Positions 54,706 to 64,000 of a stretch of DNA of 64,000 bases are shown piece by piece; positions within the stretch are counted from its first letter, which is position 1; each line of letters opens with the position of its first letter. This stretch comes from Kangiella taiwanensis (GTDB lineage Bacteria; Pseudomonadota; Gammaproteobacteria; Enterobacterales; Kangiellaceae). Location: the NCBI RefSeq assembly GCF_020005165.1, contig NZ_JAHCLT010000001.1:248001-312000 (forward strand), in the 5' to 3' direction. The notes below the pieces were generated by a model that did not search any database, was not told the origin of the DNA, and saw nothing but the letters and a program-made list of their open reading frames with translations. Both the position numbers and the translations under genes were made by a program.

Positions 54706-54730
54706 ACGTTATTTTGTTATCAAATAACGT
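54706..54730. promoter_or_regulatory. Perfect palindrome upstream of the tlpA-dsbG pair
   Basis: ACGTTATTT and AAATAACGT form a perfect 9-bp inverted repeat across a 7-base centre, about 50 bp before the TlpA-like start. A further half-site CGTTATTT lies at 54671-54678. The arrangement suggests an operator for this operon; the regulator is unknown. Confidence 0.45.
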
Positions 54731-54901
54731 CAGAGGGTTGTAAATCTTGGTAAAGAGGCCGCTCCACATTACAAAACACAGAGAGTGAAACAGTAGGGCA
54801 GCACGGTTTTGCTGCAAATTGATTATTACGACTTATTGCCGCTGTGGCGTGGAACTTCTTCTCTAGTCTACTTAGTAAGCTTAAAGCTTTCCGAAGTTAG
54901 G

Positions 54902-55381
54902 CTAATGAGCGGAAGAACCACTTTCTAAGTTTTCTACCCAAGCGAATTCAGCGTCACGATCTTGCATGTTAAACAACACCATCATCACGACCCAGCGCAG
55001 ACGCTCTAAGGCAACTTCTTCATCTTCTTGCTGACCCAGGGCAGTCATACGATCGATCACCATTTCACGTGCGTGAGCATCTAAAATACCGCTTTGCTCA
55101 AAGTACATTACGGCACCTTGAACTGCTGGCGATAGAACCAGTTGCTCTTCAGGTGAAAACAATCGAATCGATTGAGTTGCTTCCGGCGTCGGTTTAAAGC
55201 TTTCAGAAGTTGCTAACACAAGACCATCTAGCCAGTCGATAGCGCCTTTAATTTCGCCGTCAGTAAAACCAACGTCTTCTAAGGCTTCGACTAGGGTGTC
55301 GTTAGCAAGAATATGATTGCTTTCTTCGTCTTGGAAGTTTTCAAAGATATAAAGTAGTACGTCTAGTACGTCTTCTTTCAT
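54902..55381 (-). CDS. smg: Smg family protein (DUF494)
   Basis: A 159-residue acidic protein. MKEDVLDVLLYIFENF at the start, a helical GFTDGEIKGAIDWLDGL block and a C-terminal WVVMMVLFNMQD match Smg/DUF494, which sits next to dprA in many gammaproteobacteria including E. coli. The role is unknown; the operon context links it to DNA uptake or recombination genes only loosely. It lies 82 bp after dprA. Confidence 0.9.
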   Translation of the reverse strand: MKEDVLDVLLYIFENFQDEESNHILANDTLVEALEDVGFTDGEIKGAIDWLDGLVLATSESFKPTPEATQSIRLFSPEEQLVLSPAVQGAVMYFEQSGILDAHAREMVIDRMTALGQQEDEEVALERLRWVVMMVLFNMQDRDAEFAWVENLESGSSAH

Positions 55382-55463
55382 TGGACTCTCTTAGTTTAGG
55401 CTTTAGATTCGCCGTTAAAGTCTCTATGCCATTTGCTAAGCGTCGCCAAAGGGACTGCATTCT

Positions 55464-56591
55464 TTAGCTTGAGCGACGTTGATATCCGCCAGCTACGCTC
55501 ACAATATGGTTATTTAATTCTAACAGTAATAACATGTGGCTGACTACATCTATTTCAAGCCCACTGCGCTCGATAATTGTGTCCATAGCGGTAGTATCAT
55601 AGTCAATATGTTTGATAAGTTCCTGATATTCTTCATCTAACTCAAACTGGTAAGACTCACTATCTAATGCCTTTTCCGACTCCGATAAATGTTCACTTTG
55701 CCAAGAAGCCAGTGCACCCAACTCCTCAATTATCTCTTCTGCAGTCTCGACTAATTTTACCCCTTGTTTAATCAGCGCATGGCAACCCCGAGCCAATGGA
55801 TTATGTATGGATCCAGGAATGGCAAAAACTTCTCGCCCTTGCTCCATCGCCATTCGAGCAGTAATTAATGAGCCACTTTTAACAGCCGCCTCGACCACCA
55901 AAGTCCCTAGACTCATTCCTGAAATGATGCGGTTCCGAGCAGGAAAGTGGGTCGCTCTAACGCCAGTACCGAGCGCAAACTCAGAAACCAGTGCGCCATG
56001 CTCAACGATCTGCTGTGCCATCGCTTTGTGCCTTGCAGGATAAACACGATCAAGCCCCGTACCAGCAACAGCAATAGTCGGAAGCCCTTTATCCAACACC
56101 GCCTGATGGGCAAAACCATCGACACCTAACGCTATACCACTTGTAATTACCGCGCCCGCCTGACCTAAGGTACGCGAAAACTCGATTGCATTATCTTTTC
56201 CTTGTGGTGTCGGATTGCGGCTACCTACAATTGCTATCTGATGATGCTTTAGAAAATCTTTATTGCCATGGACAAAAAGCAGTTTTGGTGCTGAATCAAT
56301 TTCACGTAATAGGTCTGGGTAGTCATTATTGATAAAGGGAATAAGGTGCTTATCTTCGCTATCAAACCAGGCCAAATCTTGCTCGATCAAGGCGTCATCG
56401 ATTGAATCCAGCTTTTCTTTTAAGCCCTGGCGAAAACCCAAGTGTTGCAGTTGTTTTTCTGACAACTCAAACAGTGTGCAAACCGAAGTATGGTGCTCAA
56501 AAAAGTTCTGGAGCTTTTGAACACTAATATTGACATGAGACAGCGCTAACCAAGCGCGCATCTCTTTTGAAGAGATATCCTTCTGATTCAT
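55464..56591 (-). CDS. dprA: DNA-processing protein DprA
   Basis: A 375-residue DNA-binding protein that loads RecA on incoming single-stranded DNA during transformation. The Rossmann core is clear: AIVGSRNPTPQGK, ITSGIALGVDGFAHQ, GTGLDRVYPARH, FPARNRIISGMS and LITARMAMEQGREVFAIPG. The C-terminal third is a winged-helix extension (HIDYDTTAMDTIIERSG). The frame is open to 56636 but the ATG at 56591, preceded by AAGGA, is the start. Located upstream of smg, as in E. coli. Confidence 0.93.
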   Translation of the reverse strand: MNQKDISSKEMRAWLALSHVNISVQKLQNFFEHHTSVCTLFELSEKQLQHLGFRQGLKEKLDSIDDALIEQDLAWFDSEDKHLIPFINNDYPDLLREIDSAPKLLFVHGNKDFLKHHQIAIVGSRNPTPQGKDNAIEFSRTLGQAGAVITSGIALGVDGFAHQAVLDKGLPTIAVAGTGLDRVYPARHKAMAQQIVEHGALVSEFALGTGVRATHFPARNRIISGMSLGTLVVEAAVKSGSLITARMAMEQGREVFAIPGSIHNPLARGCHALIKQGVKLVETAEEIIEELGALASWQSEHLSESEKALDSESYQFELDEEYQELIKHIDYDTTAMDTIIERSGLEIDVVSHMLLLLELNNHIVSVAGGYQRRSS

Positions 56592-56702
56592 GATTAATCC
56601 TTTAATCGCTGTATTATTTGTAAATTGAGTAACCAATAAAAAACTGGCCTTGCTTTACACAAGACCAGTTTATATCGTTTCGAACTGACGAACACTGATG
56701 GA

Positions 56703-57746
56703 TTAGTAAGGGTTACGCGCAACATCCATTAGGTGAATCGGACGCACAGCATCCATAATTAGCGCCAAACTAACTTTTTCATAAGTGCGGAAAACCATTA
56801 AGGTTCCGGCACGTTCTTCTGGAAGCGTCACATACGGATCGTCTTCACCGCGCTTTTCAGCAATCGTATCTAAGACTTTCTTACCACGCTGATAAACGGT
56901 TAAGACATGTCCTTCCTCTAAACCATCGCGCTCACCTTTATTCAAAGTCACCACGTTGTATTGACCAATCTGCGACACACCGTCATAAACAGAGATTAGC
57001 TGTGCAGCAATATCTTGCTCAGGAGCTCGAGGCGCATATACCGGTGGTAACGGATCTTCGTTGCGAGGAAGAGCGACATCACCTTTTTGTATTTCAAGTT
57101 TCGACTTTTTAACGTCTAACGTTGCAGGGTCACCTTCTTTCGAAATGGTACCGTTTGCCAAGTAACGTGCTTCAACGCCTAAAAGCTCATTTGTTACAGG
57201 ATCTCTATACTCTTTACCTTTACGGTAGATACCGTAAGACGATCCTGTCGCAGCATCCAACCCTCGTAGATATAAACGATCATCGAAACCACCGCTAATA
57301 ACACGCTCATCACCTAAGGCAACAACGTAAGGTGCTGTTTCAAATACCGACGGATCCACCACCATCTCATCAATCAAGAACGGGCGGATTAAGTCGAGTG
57401 GGATGGTCGTAATCGCATCACCTTCTGAAAGCACGCGAGCTTTTGGACGCAACTTAATGGTTCCGTTCGATGCTTTGACTAAATAAGGTTTCCCATCGAT
57501 GTACACTAGCTTTAAGATATCGCCAGGGTAGATCAAGTGTGGGTTTTCAACCTGTGGATTGACGTGCCAAATTTCAGGCCAATTCCAAGGCTTTGTTAAA
57601 AAGCGCCCTGAAATGTCCCACAAGGTATCACCTTTTTGGACAACGTACGTCTCAGGATGATCTGCGCGAAGCTCTGCAGAATGCGCTGCAATACTCCCCA
57701 AAAATAGCGCTGCAGTTGCAGCTGCCGCTAAAACTAATTTTTTCAT
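56703..57746 (-). CDS. LysM domain exported protein
   Basis: A 347-residue exported protein: signal peptide (basic MKK, Ala-rich core, cleavage after AHS near residue 23) and one LysM domain at residues 33-80 (YVVQKGDTLWDISGRFL...IYPGDILKL) that binds peptidoglycan. The remaining 250 residues form the conserved region of LysM proteins found beside dprA in gammaproteobacteria (YVVALGDERVISG, NVVTLNKGERDGLEEGHVLTVY). Role in the cell wall is unknown. A good ribosome binding site (AAAGGA) and a promoter lie upstream. Confidence 0.88.
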   Translation of the reverse strand: MKKLVLAAAATAALFLGSIAAHSAELRADHPETYVVQKGDTLWDISGRFLTKPWNWPEIWHVNPQVENPHLIYPGDILKLVYIDGKPYLVKASNGTIKLRPKARVLSEGDAITTIPLDLIRPFLIDEMVVDPSVFETAPYVVALGDERVISGGFDDRLYLRGLDAATGSSYGIYRKGKEYRDPVTNELLGVEARYLANGTISKEGDPATLDVKKSKLEIQKGDVALPRNEDPLPPVYAPRAPEQDIAAQLISVYDGVSQIGQYNVVTLNKGERDGLEEGHVLTVYQRGKKVLDTIAEKRGEDDPYVTLPEERAGTLMVFRTYEKVSLALIMDAVRPIHLMDVARNPY

Positions 57747-57797
57747 GGCTATCCTTTGTAATTTACTGATAGTCGGATCCTCTTAACCCATAGCCAG

Positions 57798-57826
57798 AAT
57801 ATACCGCGAACCGCAGGCTTTGAAAA
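57798..57826 (-). promoter_or_regulatory. Candidate promoter of the LysM gene
   Basis: On the minus strand TTTTCA (complement of 57821-57826), 17 bp, TATATT (complement of 57798-57803); the -10 matches five of six consensus bases. Transcription would start near 57791, about 45 bp before the gene. Confidence 0.5.
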
Positions 57827-57996
57827 TAGGCCAAAAGGAAACAGCCAAACCCCAAATTTAGAGCTCCAAACTCTATAAGGATCATCATCTTACCAACATT
57901 TCTTAGCAGATTACTACAACTTAATCACAGTCTAATCAATATTTTCACGCTTTTTACGGCCTTTTTTGGCTTAAAAAATGGTCATTCTGGGTCGAA

Positions 57997-58025
57997 TTGA
58001 TTATGATCGCCCCCATACTTGTTAT
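57997..58025 (+). promoter_or_regulatory. Candidate promoter of def-fmt-rsmB
   Basis: TTGATT (57997-58002), 17 bp, TGTTAT (58020-58025), four of six matches in each box. Transcription would begin about 30 bp before def. Assigned by eye. Confidence 0.38.
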
Positions 58026-58061
58026 GTGAACCACCTTAAAATAGGCAGATTGTAAGACTCA

Positions 58062-58565
58062 ATGGCTAAACTAGAGATTTTAGAATTCCCAGATACCCGA
58101 CTTCGCACTAAAGCTGAGCCTGTAACCGACTTTGGCGCAGAATTTCAGCAGCAAGTCGATGATATGTTCGAAACCATGTACGAGGCTCCAGGAATCGGGC
58201 TAGCTGGCGCACAAGTCAATTACCACAAGCGTCTGTTCGTGATCGATGTTTCTGAAGATAAAAGTGAACCTTTAGTGTTCGCCAATCCTGAGTTCGTTGA
58301 AAAGCGTGGTGTTGAAGAAATGGAAGAGGGCTGCCTTTCCTTCCCTGGTGTCTACGCTAAAGTTCAACGCGCTAACGAAGTTGTGGTTAAGGCTCAAGAT
58401 CGTCATGGCGAAGCGTTCGAAATCGATACGGGAGATCTTCTCGCGGTCTGTATCCAACACGAATATGACCATATCGAAGGCAAGTTATTTGTCGATTACC
58501 TATCGCCACTAAAGCGTAACCGTATACGCAAAGCCCTTGAAAAACAGCATCGACAATCAAAGTGA
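58062..58565 (+). CDS. def: Peptide deformylase Def
   Basis: A 167-residue metalloenzyme removing the formyl group from new proteins. The three metal motifs are present: PGIGLAGAQ (motif 1), EEGCLSFPG (motif 2, Cys ligand) and [13 protein letters not shown] (motif 3, HEYDH with both His ligands and the catalytic Glu). Length matches E. coli (169). The fmt start at 58579 lies 13 bp after the stop, so the genes are co-transcribed. Confidence 0.97.
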   Translation: MAKLEILEFPDTRLRTKAEPVTDFGAEFQQQVDDMFETMYEAPGIGLAGAQVNYHKRLFVIDVSEDKSEPLVFANPEFVEKRGVEEMEEGCLSFPGVYAKVQRANEVVVKAQDRHGEAFEIDTGDLLAVCIQHEYDHIEGKLFVDYLSPLKRNRIRKALEKQHRQSK

Positions 58566-58578
58566 GCAAGCACTTACC

Positions 58579-59544
58579 ATGAGCAAGTCCCTCAACGTTA
58601 TTTTTGCTGGCACGCCAGACTTTGCTGCGTCTAGCTTACAGGCTCTTCTTGATTCACACCACCAGATCGTGGCGGTATACACTCAACCTGATCGTCAGTC
58701 TGGCCGTGGAAAAAAAATCACCATGAGCCCAGTTAAAGAGCTGGCTCTTGAGCACGACATACCTGTCGAGCAGCCAGTAAACTTTAAAGACGAGAACGCA
58801 AAACAGATCCTCAAAGACTACAACGCCGATATCATGGTCGTGGTCGCTTACGGTTTATTATTGCCTCAGGTCGTGCTTGATACGCCAAGACTCGGATGTA
58901 TTAATGTTCATGGGTCGCTACTTCCACGCTGGCGCGGCGCGGCCCCAATTCAACGCGCCATCGAAGCTGGCGATGCCGAAACCGGCATTACTATTATGCA
59001 GATGGAGGCAGGCCTTGATACCGGGCCCATGATAAGCAAAGCCATTACGCCTATCACCAAGCAAGATACTGGCGCGACATTGCATGATAAGCTCGCACTT
59101 CAAGGCGCAGAGTTGTTAATTAGCACTATGAATACCATAGCCAAAGATGGTATCGCAGCAGAACCGCAAGACCATAGTCTAGCCACTTACGCGCACAAAT
59201 TAAGCAAACAAGAAGCCTTCATTGACTGGTCAAAAGATGCGATCGCGATAGAGCGAGCCATTAGAGCCTTCAACAGTTGGCCTGTGGCACAAGCGCAATT
59301 AGGCGACAAGATTATTCGTGTCTGGCAGGCACGGAGCGTGTTACAGCCGTCGAATGACACAGCTGGTACTATTATTAAAGCAGACAAAGAGGGAGTGCTC
59401 GTTAGCTGCGGTCAAAATCAGCTACTCTTGACCGAGTTGCAACTCCCTGGCTCACGTAAAATGTCGGTTAAAGATCTGCTAAATGCCCCTAAAAACCAAG
59501 AACTTTTGGCAAAAGGTTCTCAATTTCACCTAAATCAAGAGTGA
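58579..59544 (+). CDS. fmt: Methionyl-tRNA formyltransferase Fmt
   Basis: A 321-residue enzyme that formylates initiator methionyl-tRNA. Seen: [37 protein letters not shown], and the catalytic [20 protein letters not shown] with NVHGSLLP, then the C-terminal OB-like domain. The frame is open back to 58537 but that part overlaps def; the ATG at 58579 gives the standard N-terminus. The rsmB start is 4 bp after the stop. Confidence 0.96.
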   Translation: MSKSLNVIFAGTPDFAASSLQALLDSHHQIVAVYTQPDRQSGRGKKITMSPVKELALEHDIPVEQPVNFKDENAKQILKDYNADIMVVVAYGLLLPQVVLDTPRLGCINVHGSLLPRWRGAAPIQRAIEAGDAETGITIMQMEAGLDTGPMISKAITPITKQDTGATLHDKLALQGAELLISTMNTIAKDGIAAEPQDHSLATYAHKLSKQEAFIDWSKDAIAIERAIRAFNSWPVAQAQLGDKIIRVWQARSVLQPSNDTAGTIIKADKEGVLVSCGQNQLLLTELQLPGSRKMSVKDLLNAPKNQELLAKGSQFHLNQE

Positions 59545-59548
59545 TCAC

Positions 59549-60865
59549 TTGAAACCTTTTAACGCCCAACATATTCGTAGCCAAGCGGCAAAAGCGTTGC
59601 ACCATATTGCTTTTGAGGGACAATCTGCTAGTGACACTCTGGCACCAACCCAGTTCGAAAACCCTAACGATACCTCATTATTTAAAGCACTGGTGCTGGG
59701 CAGTTGCCGCTATTTTATTCGCTTGGAAGCCATCGCCAAGCGCTTCTTACGCAAACCCTTCAAGCCTAAAGATAATGATTTATTTTGTCTTGTGGTCATC
59801 GGTCTTTATCAACTGGAATACAGCCGTGTGCCGGATCACGCTGCTATCAGCGAAACGGTTAACGCTTGTCGCGAGCTGAAAAAAGAGTGGGCAACCAAGC
59901 TGGTCAATGGGGTTTTACGTAATTTTAGTCGTCAAAAAGAGACCATAACAAACGAACTGGATCAAAACTGGGACACTAAGTTTGCCACTCCGGACTGGTT
60001 GATTAACCGCTTAAAGCCAAATTACAAAGGCCAAGTAGACAACATTCTTGAAGCCTCTAATCTCCAAGCGCCCATGACGTTGCGCGTTAATTTAAGTAAA
60101 ACTACTCGGGACGACTATGCTGCGTTACTTGATCAGGCTGAGATTTCATTCCGTCTGCATGACTTGGTGCCAACGGCTATTGTTCTCGATAAGCCAGTTA
60201 ATGTCGAACAGCTTCCTGGCTTCGAAGAGGGCTTATGCTCCGTACAAGACGCGGCGGCACAACTAGCAGCCCAGCTGTTAAACCCCAAGTCAGGCTCAAA
60301 AGTCTTGGACGCTTGTGCCGCACCAGGAGGTAAAACTGCTCACTTGTTGGAGCAAAGTCACAACCAACTTGAGCTCGACGCAGTTGACATCGATCCTGAG
60401 CGCTGTTTCCGGATCCAAGAAAATATGGAAAGGCTTGAGCTAAGCGCTGAGATTCATGCTGAAGATGCCCTAAGCTTTATGCAGAAAAAAGCCAACGCAT
60501 ACGACGCCATCTTGCTAGACGTGCCTTGCAGTGCCACCGGCGTTATCCGTCGTCACCCTGATATTAAACTGTTGCGTCGCGACGAAGATATTGATGAGTT
60601 AGCCCAAATTCAACAACAATTATTGGCAGCAGCCTGGGATGCACTAAAGCCTGGTGGAAAGCTACTTTACGCCACTTGTTCGATACTTTTTGAAGAAAAT
60701 AGCAACCAGATACAGAAATTTATCGACAACCAGGACAGTGTCGAAGTGATTCCATTACCCTCAAACCTAATCGCTATCAGTCACTCTGAGTTAGGCTGTC
60801 AAATCTTACCCAGCACCAATAATATGGACGGGTTTTATTATGCGCTGCTACAAAAGCAAAGTTAA
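59549..60865 (+). CDS. rsmB: 16S rRNA (cytosine967-C5)-methyltransferase RsmB
   Basis: A 438-residue enzyme. Residues 1-140 are a NusB-like RNA-binding domain (QAAKALHHIAFEGQ), then a PUA-less linker and the methyltransferase domain with DACAAPGGKTAHLLE (SAM motif I), DVPCSATGVIRRHPDIK (catalytic Cys in motif IV) and LLYATCSILFEEN (the second Cys, motif VI). The start is TTG at 59549; no in-frame ATG lies nearby. Last gene of def-fmt-rsmB. Confidence 0.95.
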   Translation: MKPFNAQHIRSQAAKALHHIAFEGQSASDTLAPTQFENPNDTSLFKALVLGSCRYFIRLEAIAKRFLRKPFKPKDNDLFCLVVIGLYQLEYSRVPDHAAISETVNACRELKKEWATKLVNGVLRNFSRQKETITNELDQNWDTKFATPDWLINRLKPNYKGQVDNILEASNLQAPMTLRVNLSKTTRDDYAALLDQAEISFRLHDLVPTAIVLDKPVNVEQLPGFEEGLCSVQDAAAQLAAQLLNPKSGSKVLDACAAPGGKTAHLLEQSHNQLELDAVDIDPERCFRIQENMERLELSAEIHAEDALSFMQKKANAYDAILLDVPCSATGVIRRHPDIKLLRRDEDIDELAQIQQQLLAAAWDALKPGGKLLYATCSILFEENSNQIQKFIDNQDSVEVIPLPSNLIAISHSELGCQILPSTNNMDGFYYALLQKQS

Positions 60866-61015
60866 CCTAGTTTTCAGGGTATGCTTCGGCAGAGCAAAAA
60901 ATCACATAAATTATTGATATATAATCCCAAGTTCAGTAAAAAACCCTTCCGATCCCATGCAGTTAGCGTTAGCATAAGCAACAGATACTAATAAGAAGGC
61001 TTATTATTTGTCGTT

Positions 61016-62389
61016 ATGAAGATTATTATTCTCGGCGCCGGTCAGGTGGGAACAACCCTCGCGCTCAGCTTAGAGGGCGAAAATAACGACATTACCCTGA
61101 TTGATTCCGATCCTAAACGTTTGCGTTATATTCAAGATCACTTGGATTTACGTACCATTGTCGGTCATGCGGCTTATCCAGATGTGCTTGCCAATGCGGG
61201 TATCGATGACAGTGATATGCTGGTTGCCGTTACCAGCAGCGATGAAGTCAACATGGTCGCCTGTCAGATTGCCCACAGTTTGTATCAAACGCCAACTAAA
61301 ATTGCTCGAATTCGTTCTTCTAACTACCATCAAAAGCACGAAATTTTCACCAACAACCATATTCCTGTCGATGTAGTGATCAGCCCAGAGAAACTGGTCA
61401 CGGAGTATATCGAACGCTTGGTAGATAACCCTGGTGCTTTCCAGGTGCTTGATTTTGCCAACGGCTTACTCCGTTTGGTTGCGGTTAAAGCCTATTATGG
61501 CGGTCCTTTGGTGGGTAACGCTTTATCTGAACTCAAGCACCACCTGCCGAACGTCGATACACGTGTTGCGGCGATCTTCCGTCGCGGTAAGCCAATTGTT
61601 CCAACCGGTCACACCGTCATCGAAGCTGACGACGAAGTATTCTTCCTTGCCGCTAAAAAGCACATCCGCTCAGTGATGAGCGAGCTTCAACGCCTTGAGA
61701 AAAATTATCAACGGGTGATTATTGCGGGCGGCGGTAATATTGGCCAAGGACTAGCAAAGCGTCTTGAGAAAAAGATGCTAGTTAAGATCATTGAACGCGA
61801 TCCAAAGCGCGCTGAAGAACTTGCCAACAACCTTGAAGACACCTTGGTTCTGCAGGGGGATGTATCTGACGAAGACTTGCTCAATGACGAGAATATCAGT
61901 GAGTTTGATTTGTTCATTGCTGTAACCAACGATGATGAAGCCAATATCATGTCGGCGCTTCTTGCAAAAAAGTTAGGCGTTCGCAAAACCATGGTCCTCA
62001 TCAATCGCACAGCATACGTCGATTTGATCCAAGGACATGAAATCGATATCGCGATTTCTCCTCAGCAGGTGACCATTGGCAGTTTGCTGACACACATACG
62101 TCGCGGCCACGTCTCCAGTGTTTACTCCCTACGCCGCGGCGCTGCAGAGGCCATCGAAGCTATTGCCAAGGGTAATGAACAAACCTCATCGGTTGTAGGT
62201 CGTGCCATTAGCGAGTTAGCGTTACCGCCAGGTACTTCTATCGGTGCTATCGTACGAGACGATCAGGTATTAATTGCTCACGACAATGTGATTATTCGTG
62301 AAAACGACCATGTTGTGTTATTCATGGTCGACAAAGACTATATCCAAGACGTCGAACGCCTGTTCCAAGTCAACGTGACCTACTTTTAG
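61016..62389 (+). CDS. trkA: Potassium uptake regulatory protein TrkA
   Basis: A 457-residue peripheral membrane protein that gates the TrkH potassium channel. It has two RCK units, each with an NAD-binding Rossmann fold ([12 protein letters not shown] at the start, [13 protein letters not shown] near residue 235) and a TrkA-C domain. Length and motifs match E. coli (458). A TATAAT at 60920 may be its -10 box, but no -35 is evident. trkH follows after 18 bp. Confidence 0.97.
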   Translation: MKIIILGAGQVGTTLALSLEGENNDITLIDSDPKRLRYIQDHLDLRTIVGHAAYPDVLANAGIDDSDMLVAVTSSDEVNMVACQIAHSLYQTPTKIARIRSSNYHQKHEIFTNNHIPVDVVISPEKLVTEYIERLVDNPGAFQVLDFANGLLRLVAVKAYYGGPLVGNALSELKHHLPNVDTRVAAIFRRGKPIVPTGHTVIEADDEVFFLAAKKHIRSVMSELQRLEKNYQRVIIAGGGNIGQGLAKRLEKKMLVKIIERDPKRAEELANNLEDTLVLQGDVSDEDLLNDENISEFDLFIAVTNDDEANIMSALLAKKLGVRKTMVLINRTAYVDLIQGHEIDIAISPQQVTIGSLLTHIRRGHVSSVYSLRRGAAEAIEAIAKGNEQTSSVVGRAISELALPPGTSIGAIVRDDQVLIAHDNVIIRENDHVVLFMVDKDYIQDVERLFQVNVTYF

Positions 62390-62407
62390 CGACTTAAAGG
62401 ACATTTA

Positions 62408-63856
62408 ATGCAGTTCGCTACCATTACACGTATTTTAGGCTTACTTATCATGGTATTTAGTTTAACCATGATCCCGCCAAGCGTTGTCGCATTAATCTAT
62501 CAAGATGGTGGCGGTAGCGCTTTTGTATTGACGTTTTTCTTAACCATTATCTTTGGGTTCTCTATTTACTTTCCTAAGCGTCATGCAAAAAGCGAACTCA
62601 AAGTACGTGACGGCTTTTTAGTCGTGGTTCTTTTTTGGACGGTCTTAAGTTTAATGGGTGCCGTTCCGTTTCTGCTTATGGGCAGTATGGATATGTCACT
62701 AGCCGACTCCGTGTTTGAAGCCTTCTCTGGCTTAACGACAACAGGCGCTACCGTGATAAGCGGCCTCGACAGCTTACCTCACTCGATTCTCTATTATCGC
62801 CAGCAATTACAATGGCTTGGCGGAATGGGTATTATCGTTTTAGCAGTCGCAATCTTGCCTATGCTCGGAATCGGTGGTATGCAGCTGTATCGCGCGGAAA
62901 CCCCAGGTCCAATGAAGGACAACAAACTCACGCCACGAATTGCAGGGACGGCTAAAGCTTTATGGTATATCTATCTTGGCTTAACTATCGCTTGCGCCGT
63001 GTCTTATTGGTTGGCAGGAATGACGCCATTTGACGCCTTAGCTCACAGCTTTTCAACTGTAGCCATTGGTGGCTTCTCTCCCCACGACGCCAGTATTGGT
63101 TACTTTGACAGCGCCACGATAGAATTAATTGCCTCGCTATTTATGCTCTTATCCGGCGTTAATTTTTCACTTCATTTTATGGCAGTGAGACGATTGAGCT
63201 TGTCGCCTTACATCAAAGATCCTGAGTTTAGAAGCTATCTTGCCATGCTGGTTGGTATATCCGTTTTGTGCCTTACTGTGTTACTTGCTTATGATCGCTT
63301 TGACTTTTCCGATGGTCTCGTAAAAAGTATCTTCCATACCGTATCGATTGCCACAACCACAGGTTTTGCCAGTTCAGACTTCAGTTCTTGGCCAAGCTTC
63401 CTACCAGTCCTTCTTATCTTAACCAGTTTTGCTGGTGCTTGCGCTGCATCAACAGGCGGCGGTATAAAAATCATTCGAGTACTGCTTCTCTTTAAACAGG
63501 GGTTTCGTGAAATTAAGCGCTTGGTTCACCCAACGGGTGTTTTCCTGATTAAGTTGGGTAAAACGTCAGTCAGCGATAGAGTGGTTCAGGCTGTTTGGGG
63601 GTTCTTCGCTACCTATGTCATGCTATTTTTAATCTTGATGATTTTACTAATGGCAAACGGTATTGACCAAATTACAGCATTCTCAGCCGTCGCAGCCTGC
63701 TTAAATAATTTAGGCCCTGGTCTTGGGGATGTCGCTGTGAACTATAGCGGGCTGAATGATTTTACTAAGTATATTTTAAGCTTTGCTATGTTGCTGGGAC
63801 GTTTGGAAATTTTCACACTGTTAGTTCTATTCACACCGTATTTTTGGCGGAAATAA
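62408..63856 (+). CDS. trkH: Potassium uptake membrane protein TrkH
   Basis: A 482-residue inner-membrane potassium channel subunit with four M1-P-M2 repeats. The selectivity loops are visible as FSGLTTTGATVI, STVAIGGFSP, SIATTTGFASSDF and ACLNNLGPGLG, with conserved Gly residues. It works with TrkA, encoded 18 bp upstream. The stop is 10 bp from the convergent acyltransferase gene. Confidence 0.97.
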   Translation: MQFATITRILGLLIMVFSLTMIPPSVVALIYQDGGGSAFVLTFFLTIIFGFSIYFPKRHAKSELKVRDGFLVVVLFWTVLSLMGAVPFLLMGSMDMSLADSVFEAFSGLTTTGATVISGLDSLPHSILYYRQQLQWLGGMGIIVLAVAILPMLGIGGMQLYRAETPGPMKDNKLTPRIAGTAKALWYIYLGLTIACAVSYWLAGMTPFDALAHSFSTVAIGGFSPHDASIGYFDSATIELIASLFMLLSGVNFSLHFMAVRRLSLSPYIKDPEFRSYLAMLVGISVLCLTVLLAYDRFDFSDGLVKSIFHTVSIATTTGFASSDFSSWPSFLPVLLILTSFAGACAASTGGGIKIIRVLLLFKQGFREIKRLVHPTGVFLIKLGKTSVSDRVVQAVWGFFATYVMLFLILMILLMANGIDQITAFSAVAACLNNLGPGLGDVAVNYSGLNDFTKYILSFAMLLGRLEIFTLLVLFTPYFWRK

Positions 63857-63866
63857 CCTACTGTTA

Positions 63867-64000
63867 TCACTGCTGATACGGGTTGGGTCCGCCACAAGCT
63901 GTGGTTTTAAAGCGCTTATATGACCACTGATATTGCTCTGGGTTCTGCCGAATGACAGCTTCTAAATGACCATTAACGTCTCTCGCGTAACTCACCTCAT
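63867..64000 (-). CDS. LpxL/LpxM-type lipid A acyltransferase, 3' end only
   Basis: 44 codons are visible up to the window edge. The sequence includes NGHLEAVIRQNPEQYQWSYKRFK, the C-terminal signature of Kdo2-lipid A lauroyl/myristoyl transferases (NxxLExxIRxxPEQYxWxHRRFK), and ends in NPYQQ. It would add a fatty acyl chain to lipid A at the inner membrane. The catalytic HX4D lies outside the window. Convergent with trkH. Confidence 0.85.
   Translation of the reverse strand, partial: EVSYARDVNGHLEAVIRQNPEQYQWSYKRFKTTACGGPNPYQQ

Larger units (their letters stand above)
57747..58061. other. Divergent intergenic region between the LysM gene and def
   Basis: 315 bp with no gene. It holds two promoter candidates, one for each side, described separately. 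Between them (57830-57990) I see only AT-rich sequence with no clear repeat or RNA gene. Confidence 0.6.

Noticed and set aside
54731-54901. Possible small RNA or tRNA between the TlpA-like gene and smg
   Set aside because: No cloverleaf and no strong terminator or promoter pair could be found by eye.

Overview
The window is a stretch of gammaproteobacterial chromosome. The evidence is gene order shared with E. coli and relatives: ftsY-ftsE-ftsX followed by rpoH, rho and trxA divergent from rhlB, ubiD-fre, and smg-dprA-LysM divergent from def-fmt-rsmB-trkA. Base composition is moderate (mid-40s percent GC by eye). My guess is a marine Kangiella-like organism; that is an inference from gene order and composition, not a database result.

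Layout. 1-737: 5' part of an RND/MMPL-type exporter. 888-5058: small housekeeping genes (DUF3703, DUF1415, a uracil-DNA glycosylase-like protein, a pseudouridine synthase, rsmJ, a parvulin, rsmD). 5161-9979: ftsY-ftsE-ftsX, a yceI gene, and rpoH preceded by two tandem CIRCE operators. 10216-11007: a solute-binding lipoprotein. 11156-27646: a 19-gene, tightly overlapping aryl polyene (APE) pigment cluster, in the order apeC-D-E-F-G-H-I-J (split in two)-ammonia lyase-K-L-M-FAD enzyme-N-O-P-Q-R. 27676-29908: fre and ubiD. 29909-31002: two patches of inverted repeats around a small membrane protein. 31003-34190: rho, trxA, rhlB. 34398-36139: a small lipoprotein, a thioesterase and an alpha/beta hydrolase. 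36227-48049: an accessory block with two giant exported proteins, three tandem tail-collar (MdpB-like) proteins, a GNAT acetyltransferase, a DUF6916-like protein and an orphan of 130 residues. 48215-52480: DUF4197 lipoprotein, AEC transporter, hemB, hemF, tsaC. 52631-57746: DUF1272, a DsbG-like lipoprotein, a membrane-fused TlpA, smg, dprA and a LysM protein. 58062-63856: def-fmt-rsmB and trkA-trkH. 63867-64000: the 3' end of an LpxL-type acyltransferase.

How the genes work together. The APE block encodes an aromatic starter supply (ammonia lyase, AMP ligase), two carrier proteins, a type II polyketide synthase (KS/chain-length pair, second KS, ketoreductase, two hot-dog dehydratases), thioesterase, acyl- and glycosyltransferases, and an export set (LolA-like protein, MMPL exporter, lipoprotein). 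A flavoenzyme with halogenase hallmarks inside it suggests a decorated pigment. The tandem CIRCE sites place rpoH under apparent HrcA control, so two heat-shock circuits would be joined. The block at 36-48 kb is the best candidate for an undescribed system: secreted giant beta-structured proteins encoded with tail-collar proteins and no other phage genes.
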